Assembly (NCBI RefSeq): GCF_963678635.1
Contig: NC_087063.1
Location: 34,634,540-34,698,539, forward strand
Source: Symsagittifera roscoffensis
Taxonomy: Eukaryota; Xenacoelomorpha; Acoela; Convolutidae
Length of the DNA stretch: 64,000 bases
Direction: 5' to 3'
Every line of letters begins with the position of its first letter. Position 1 is the first letter of the stretch. A program made the position numbers and the translations under genes. Positions 56,810-64,000 of this stretch are shown one piece after another. The notes under the pieces are model-generated. The model did no database searches. It worked only from the letters and a program-made list of their open reading frames with translations, and was not told the DNA's origin.

Positions 56810-59068
56810 GAGAACGACCTACAACCAGTAGCGAAGTACGTCAGTGCTTCATAGATTACTTTGTCGCTAAACACGCACATAGGTTTTGTCCCTCCTCAAG
56901 CACAATTCCCCATGAGGATCCGACACTCCTGTTTGCAAATGCGGGAATGAATCAGTTCAAACCCCTCTTTCTGGGAACTGCAGATCCCAACAGTGATCTG
57001 GGAAAACTAAAAAGGGCGTGTAACACTCAGAAGTGTATCAGGGCAGGTGGAAAGCATAATGATTTGGACGATGTGGGGAAAGACACGTACCATCATACTT
57101 TCTTCGAAATGTTGGGAAACTGGTCTTTTGGAGACTACTTCAAGGTTTGTATCATTCCCAGTGTATTCACACTATTCAAATCTTTCAGCTAGTTAAATAG
57201 TCGCAAAAAATCGTAACAAAACCGCGTATAAAAGGAATGAAAGAATTATTTTGTACAATTGTTTTTTGTGATAATATATTTTTTCGATAATTCAAGGAGG
57301 AGAATGCTAAGACATCAGGTACATGCGTGATATAAACATCTGCCTTTGTAATCTATTCTTTTTTTAATCGGGAACAAAAATTAATGCGAGGTTTTTGAAA
57401 CTGCTTAGTTAAATTTTTTGAACTGTTTTTGATGCCTGGTTGTTTCTGGGCAAACTGATTGCGTTCAAGTAGTATTGATTCTGGGTTTAGAAAGAGGCCT
57501 GCTTCTGGGCTCTTGATCTACTCACGAACTACTACAAAATAAACAAAAGCAGACTTTACTTCACCTACTTTGGTGGCAACAAGGAACTGGGATTGGAACC
57601 AGACGAGGAGTGTCGCCAGATCTGGCTGGATCTTGGAATTCCAGCATCATGTGTTTTGCCTTTTGACATGAAGGATAATTTCTGGGAAATGGGAGACACT
57701 GGCCCCTGTGGACCCTGCAGTGAGATCCACTATGATCGGGTGGGAGGAAGAGACGCCGCTAGTCTTGTGAATATGGACGACCCTGAAGTTGTGGAAATTT
57801 GGAACCTGGTCTTTATTCAGTTCAACAGGTGATCATGTCAGATCATTTGACACACTCATGTTCATTTTGTGCTTTATACGGAATGCGCAAATTATAAGAT
57901 AATAGTAAGGAACCTTTAGAAATGATCTTAACGTCAGTCTGCCAAAAATTTTTTAAAAAAATATGTAAAAGAGTATCAAACAGGTACGTACGTTGGCTGG
58001 CAAGTGGTTCGAATTCTTGAGGAATCCCTAATAGTTTTGAGCATGCACATAAATTAATAGTTTTTCAGGTACTTTGGTTTCTTATTTTGTCTTAATGACA
58101 TTTCAGAGAAGTTGGCGGAGATCTGAAGCCTCTACCGAAGAAACACGTCGATACCGGAATGGGATTTGAGCGTGTGGTGTCTGTAATTCAAGATAAGATG
58201 TCTAATTATGACACAGATGTGTTCACGCCAATCTTCAATGCCATACAAGAGGTAAGAAGAAATATTCATGATGTTGCGAATAGTTACGCATCTTTCTGTT
58301 CTCGGAAATTTGATGAAAATGAAAAAGGAGTTAACTTCAATTTTAAACAAAGGACGAATTGGCTCATTCCTAGCGTCTTGTCTAGAAAGCTAATGTTCGG
58401 GCGTACACCGGAAAGCTGGGCCTGGACGACACGGATTCTATAGACATGGCATACAGAGTACTTGCCGACCATGCCAGAACCCTAACAGTCGCTATTTCAG
58501 ACGGAGGCAGACCAGATAACACGGGTAGAGGCTATGTTTTAAGACGCATCCTAAGACGAGCAGTCCGATTTTCAACTGAAGTTTTGAAAGCGAAGCCTGG
58601 ATTCTTCGCCGATCTCGTGGACACAATTGTGGAGTGTATTGGTCCTGTTTTCCCAGAAGTGAGGAGTTCTGTAGATACTGTGAAGAAGATCATAAACGAG
58701 GAGGAACAGCAGTTTTTGAAGACACTTGTCCATGGGCAGAAGGTGTTTCAGAAGACAATCAGTCAGCTGGACTCTAATATTCTTCCAGGTGCATCATTCA
58801 TCTCTTGATAATCTTCTTATTTGTTTCTTTATTTGGTGATTCTTTCCAGGTGTGCTTTAACTAAAATGCGTCAATAATAGAGATTTTTATCTGCCAATTT
58901 TTCCTGATAATGCAAATTAAAATGCATAGTTTTCTTTTTCAAGGTCACCTGGTGTGGAGATTGTATGAGACGTATGGGTTTCCTGTTGATCTCACCACTT
59001 TGATGGCAGAAGAGAAAGGTCTGCAGATTGACCAAGAGGGATTCGAGAAAGCGAAAGAACATTCCATC
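56810..59068 (+). CDS. AARS1: Alanyl-tRNA synthetase, catalytic part (five exons, continues beyond window)
   Basis: Exons 56810-57144, 57491-57828, 58107-58251, 58386-58788 and 58944-59068, phases all consistent. They encode the class II catalytic core: [13 protein letters not shown] (motif 1 region), [19 protein letters not shown] and [18 protein letters not shown] (motif 2), [21 protein letters not shown], then [21 protein letters not shown] (motif 3) and [11 protein letters not shown]. The enzyme charges tRNA-Ala with alanine. Residues correspond roughly to the first 420 of the ~970 of the cytosolic enzyme; the editing and C-Ala domains lie past the repeat-filled intron. The first exon begins directly at an acceptor (TTATTTCAG) with G|GA GAA and has no ATG before the conserved [12 protein letters not shown], so translation must start in an upstream exon. 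The nearest in-frame one is the zipper exon 56369-56449, which contains one Met. Confidence 0.93.
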
Positions 59069-62000
59069 GTAAGTGGTTTCCTTGACTGTTAGAGCGATAG
59101 TTTTCTCACCAAATGATGAATATTTTATTGCTTATGAATGATCGTTAATTTTTTCTGTATATTGGTTTTGCTTGTGCATAATTTGTTTTCATCTCATCAA
59201 ATTCTTGCCTTGATTGGCTTGAGATTTTGATGAGATTCGGTTTTTGGGTTTTGTTGATTTTATGGATCTTTTTGTTTGTTGATTTGTCATGCTTGATGCG
59301 ATGCTATGACTCATGATGCTGAAACACTTCGTAACGCTTTTTTACCAAGGACATGAGAATCTTCTGTTTAACAACTATTGCTTGGTCTGCTGGTAGCTTT
59401 GATTCCCTTTTTTTCCACGCCGAAAGGAAAAGGTGGTTGATTACTTTCTAAATGATGTATTTTTCTGTTTTATTATGAGTCCATGAACGTACTGGAGACT
59501 CTTTTGTAAGTCTTGATGATTTTTTTCAATGTTTTCCGGAAAAATTCTTGTTTGATAAATACCTTTCTCTATTTGAAAATGGTCAGATTGTGATGCTTGA
59601 TGCGAAGGTCTGATTCATGATGCTGAAATATAACTGGTTGAAAAATTTTGATTTGATGTCTCTTGAAGAATCTGCTTAAGTTTTTGTTATCAAAGTGTTA
59701 AGCTGTAGTCTTTCAAAGAATCTTCAGATGAGTGTTTCAAATTATGAGTCAAATAAATTTAAATGCTTAATTTTTGATATCGCATATTAGTAATATGTAA
59801 CATAGATAAATCTCAGACCTGAAACGCAAGTAATTGGGTTGGTTATTTTTGCTTTTACGCCACAAATTATGAGTTCGATCCTCCTAATTGCAGTCTGATT
59901 TAAATGTTGCTCTGTTTTTCTTTTATTGATGTATGATGTGTGATTCGAAGGTATATTGATAAGGCTATTGATTTTTGTTTACTGTCTTCTTAATTTAAAT
60001 GCTTAGTGTTTAATGCGGTAAATCACTTTTTTTTGATAAAGTTTAAGATAGATGTGGAAGTTATAGGGTTTGAAATAGGGATGTTTTTCTCTAAATTATG
60101 GCTTCAAGCGTCCTTAGTTGCTGTCTGATTTAAAGTACCAATCCAAGTTCTTTTTCGTGCTGTGTTTCTCTGATATCGTTCTCTATTGGTTTATGATATT
60201 TGATACGAAGGTACGATCCATGATGCTAAAAATGTGCTGCTTTTTTCTGTTTCGCGTTTTCATTTGAGCTGTCAGGTGAATCATGTGTGATCAAACTTGT
60301 AAGCCTAAGTTAATAGTTGATATCATAAAGTGTGAAATTGTGGTCACTTCAAAGCCTAGCTTAGTGTTTAATGTGGGTAAACAGTAATTTGTAACATACT
60401 TGAATTGGAAGTGGAAGTTATGGGGTCTCTATTGAAGTGGAACTATGGGGTCTGTTATTGTGAGTTTTGCGGTAAATAATGACTTCGAGCCTCCTCATTT
60501 GCTGTCTGATTTAAGGTTACAATTGAGTATCTTAGCGCAGTATTTCTCTGTTTTTGTTTTTTATTCATTTTTGTAATCTGATGCGAAATTATGATTCATG
60601 ATGCTCAAACTTTTTTTTTTTGCTTTTTTCGCAATTTTCTATGATCTTACTGGTGAATCATTTGTGATCACACTTGTAAGTGTAATCCTATCGTTTGTTT
60701 CTACTGTTGAATCGAATTCTAAAAAAATAGCCATTTGAAGGTTAATTCTTTCATTTTGTACATTTCTGACCTCTGACTCGTTTTTTGTTTGTTAGGTCTG
60801 TGATTTTTGATGCGAAGGTCTGACCCTTGATGCTGAAATATAACTGATTGAAAACTGTTGGTTTGATTTCTCTTGATATCATTATTTTACCTTGATTTGA
60901 TTTCAAATTGTTAAGCTTTATTTCTTTCAAAGAATCTTCGGATGAGTGTTTTAAATTATGAGTAAATTAAATTCAATTGCTTGATTTTCGATGTCGCATA
61001 TCATTTTTGTTGAAACAGTTGAGTCTCAGGCCTGAAATGGAAGTTATGGGATCGGTTATTTCGCTTTTACGCCACAAATTATGATTAAATTGTCCCTAAT
61101 TGCAGTCTGATTTAAATAAGCGAGCGCTGATTCAATCTCTTGAAGTGCTGCTCTATTTTTTTTGTTGGTGTATCATGTGTGATTCGAAGGTATGATTCAT
61201 AAGGCTATTGATATTTGTTTTCTGTCCTGTTTTGTTTTAATGATTAATGCGGTAAATCAATTTTTTGGATATAAATGAATCTCAGTATTTAAGACCAGAA
61301 GTGGAAGTTTTAGGATTTGAATTTTGGATGTTTTTGCTGCGAATAATTGGTTCAAGCCTCCTTAGTTGCTGTATGATGTAAGGTAAAAATCCACTCTTTT
61401 TTTCGTTGTGGATTGATTTTTTTTGATTTTTGTTCGATTATGATTTGTGATGTGAAGGTACGATTCATGATGCTAAAACTCTACAAATTTTTTTTGCTCT
61501 TTTTCGCGATTTTGTTTGATCTTTCTGGTGAATCATTTTTGATCAAACTTTTATTTCTAATCCTATCGTTTGTTTCCACTCTTGAATCGAATTCAAAAAA
61601 TAGCTATTTGAGGGTTCTTAGGTTTCATTTTGTACATATCTGACTCGTTTTTTGTGTGTTAGCTTTGTGATGCTTGATGCGAAGGTCTGACCAATGTTGC
61701 TGGAATATAACTGATTGAAATCTTTTGAATTGATTTCTTTTGAGGAGTCTGCTGAAGTAGTTGATATCAAAGTGGCAAGCTGTATTTTTGCCTGGAGTCT
61801 CAAGATGAGTGTTTCAAATTATGAGTCAAATATCCTTTTTGATGTCACATATCAGTAATTTCTAACATAGTTGAATCTCAGACCTGAAATGCAAGTTATG
61901 GGGTTGTTGATTTTGCTTTTTCGCCTCAATATTTAGTTCAATCCTCGCTAAATGCAGTCTGATTGAAATCAGCGAGTGCTGATTCAGTTTGTTTGAAGTG

Positions 62001-64000
62001 TTGCTCTGTTTTTCCTTTCGTGATGTATGATATTTAATTCGAAGGTATGTTTCTTAAAGCTGTTGATTTTTGTTTTCTATGTTCTTAGTTTAAATGCTTA
62101 GTGTTGAATGCGGTAAATCATTTTTTTTCGATAAATTTTAAGACTAGAAGTGGAAGTTATAGGGTTTTAAATTGGGATGTTTTGCTGTAAATTATGGCTT
62201 CAAGCGTCCTAAATTGCTGTCTGACTTAAGGTAACAATCCAAGTTCTTTTTCGTACTGTGTTTTTCTGTTTTCGTTCTCTTTTGGTTTATGTTATTTGAT
62301 GCGAAAGTTTGATCCATGATGCTAAAAATGTGCTCATTTTTTCTGCTCCGCGATTTCATTTGATCTTTCTGGTGAATCATTTGTGATCAAACGTGTACGT
62401 CTAATCCCATTGTTTCTTTCCACTGTTGAATCGAGTTCTAAAGAATAGCTGTTCGAAAGTTGATGCGTTTCATTTTTCTACATATCTCTATTTTGTTTGT
62501 TTGTCAGGTTTGTGATGCTTGATGCGAAGGTCTGACCAATGTTGCTGGAATATAACTGATTGAAATCTTTTGAATTGATTTCTTTTGAGGAGTCTGCTGA
62601 AGTATTTGATATCAAAGTGGCAAGCTGTAATTTTGCCTGAGAGTCTCAAGATGAGTGTTTCAAATTATGAGTCAAATATCCTTTTTGATGTCCTATATCA
62701 GTAATTTCTAACGTAGTTGAATCTCAGACCTGAAATGCAAGTTATGGGGTTGTTGATTTGCTTTTTCGCCGCAATGTTTAGTTCAATCCTCGCTAAATGC
62801 AGTCTGATTGAAATCAGCGAGTGCTGATTCAATTTGTTTGAAGTAATGCTCTGTTTTTCCCTTGGTGATGTATGATATTTAATTCGAAGGTATGTTTCAT
62901 AAGGCTATTGATTTTTGTTTTCTATGTTCTTAGTTTAAATGCTTAGTGTTTAATGCGGTAAATCATTTTTTTTGATAAATTTTAAGACTAGAAGTGGAAG
63001 TTATAGGGTTTTAAATTGGGATGTTTTGCTGTAAATTATGGCTTCAAGCGTCCTAAATTGCTGCCTGAGTTAAGTTAACAATCCAAGTTCTTTTTCATAC
63101 TGTATTTCTCTGTTTTCGTTCTCTATTGGTTTATGATGTTTGATGCGAAAGTGTGATCCATGATGCTAAAAATGTGCTCATTTTTTCTGCTCCGCGATTT
63201 CATTTGATCTTTCTGGTGAATCATTTGTGATCAAACTTGTGAGTCTAATCCTATCGTTTGTTTCCACTGTTGAATCGAGTTCTAAAGAATAGCTGTTCGA
63301 AGGTTGATACGTTTCATTTTTTCTACAGATCTCACTTTTTTTGTTTGTCAGGTTTGTGTTGCTTGATGCGAAGGTCTGACCCATGATGCTGGAATATAAC
63401 TGATTAAAATCTTTTGAATTGATTTCTTTTGAGGAGTCTGCTATAGTGTTTGATATCAAAGTGGTAAGCTGTAATTTTGCCAAAGAGTCTTATGAGTGTT
63501 TTAAATTATGAGTCAAATATCCTTTTTGATGTCACATATCAGTAATTTCTAACATAGTTGAATCTCAGACCTGAAATGCAAGCTATGGGGTTGGTGATTT
63601 TACCTTTACGCCACAGTTGAGTTCAATCCTCGCTAATTGCAGTCTGATTGAAATCAGCGAGTGTTGATTCAATTTGTTTGAAGTGTTAATCTGTTTTTCC
63701 TTTGGTGATGTATGATGTTTGATTCGAAGGTATGTTTCATAAAGCTATTGATTTTTGTTTTCTGTCTTGCTTGGTGTTCAATGCCGTGAATCTGTTTTTT
63801 TTTCTGATAGTTGAATCTCAGTTTTTAAGACCAGAATTGGAAGTAAAAGGTTTTGAAAGTTTGATTTTTTGCTCTAACTGATGGCTTCAAGCCTCCTTAG
63901 TTGCTGTCTGACTTAAGGTAACAATCCAAGTTCTTTTTCGTACTGTGTTTTTCTGTTTTCGTTCTCTTTTGGTTTATGTTATTTGATGCGAAAGTTTGAT
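59069..64000. repeat. Higher-order tandem repeat filling an AARS intron
   Basis: After the donor GTAAGTGG at 59069 no coding sense remains to the window end. TGCGAAGGTC marks repeat units at 59601, 60811, 61678, 62523 and 63367: spacings 1,210, 867, 845 and 844. Each ~844-bp unit contains three diverged sub-repeats marked by GATGCGAAGGTCTGA, TTCGAAGGTATG and GATGCGAAAGT-TGATCCATGATGCT. Two of them share GAAGTTATGGGGTT/GAAGTTATAGGGTT and a TTGC(A/T)GTCTGA end. The array becomes more regular to the right and leaves the window. Confidence 0.8.

Noticed and set aside
59280-64000. CRISPR-like array
   Set aside because: The repeats are hundreds of bases long, diverged and without short unique spacers, and lie in an animal intron.

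Overview
The window is nuclear DNA of an animal whose species I cannot name. It carries intron-containing metazoan genes: an HP1 chromobox protein, ZNHIT2, an eEF1B-delta-like protein and cytosolic alanyl-tRNA synthetase. Introns are GT-AG with T-rich TTTCAG or TTTTAG acceptors. Non-coding DNA is AT-rich and full of decayed repeats; the first ~8 kb is visibly more GC-rich.

Layout. (1) 1-8774: a GC-rich cassette of consecutive plus-strand ORFs without introns: an SGNH-hydrolase-like ORF with an in-frame stop, a giant unrecognised ORF of about 1,250 aa, a 227-aa ORF, and a broken third reading region holding a 272-bp tandem repeat. It looks like an old selfish element; I do not know its family. 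(2) 8775-35116: a nested segmental duplication. Four copies of a 2.5-kb non-coding module (N) each precede a minus-strand PHD-finger/reverse-transcriptase/REL-endonuclease gene (RT). N-RT-ZNHIT2(5' part) was tandemly duplicated, and a larger block of about 13.4 kb, starting inside the cassette, was duplicated again. Only the last RT copy (32048-35116) is intact, and only the last ZNHIT2 copy (35396-36436) is complete. (3) 36437-44130: a ~2-kb element with ~145-bp inverted terminal arms, then a frameshifted LINE on the minus strand. (4) 44183-45038: a two-exon HP1-like gene. (5) 49155 to beyond 59068: exons that join in one reading frame from an eEF1B-delta-long-like N-terminal half (W-x-x-K repeats, RAR-x-x-IQ helix, leucine zipper) directly into alanyl-tRNA synthetase. 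(6) 59069-64000: a synthetase intron occupied by a higher-order tandem repeat of about 844 bp that runs off the window.

The most interesting observation is the apparent eEF1B-delta/alanyl-tRNA synthetase fusion. Twelve exon ends keep phase throughout, the first synthetase exon has no ATG of its own, and the zipper exons sit immediately upstream. In known animals eEF1B-delta uses the same zipper within the eEF1 complex, and valyl-tRNA synthetase docks on that complex; here a synthetase seems to be attached covalently. Second in interest is the duplication history, in which every junction can be read at base level. An assembly artefact remains possible for the duplications.
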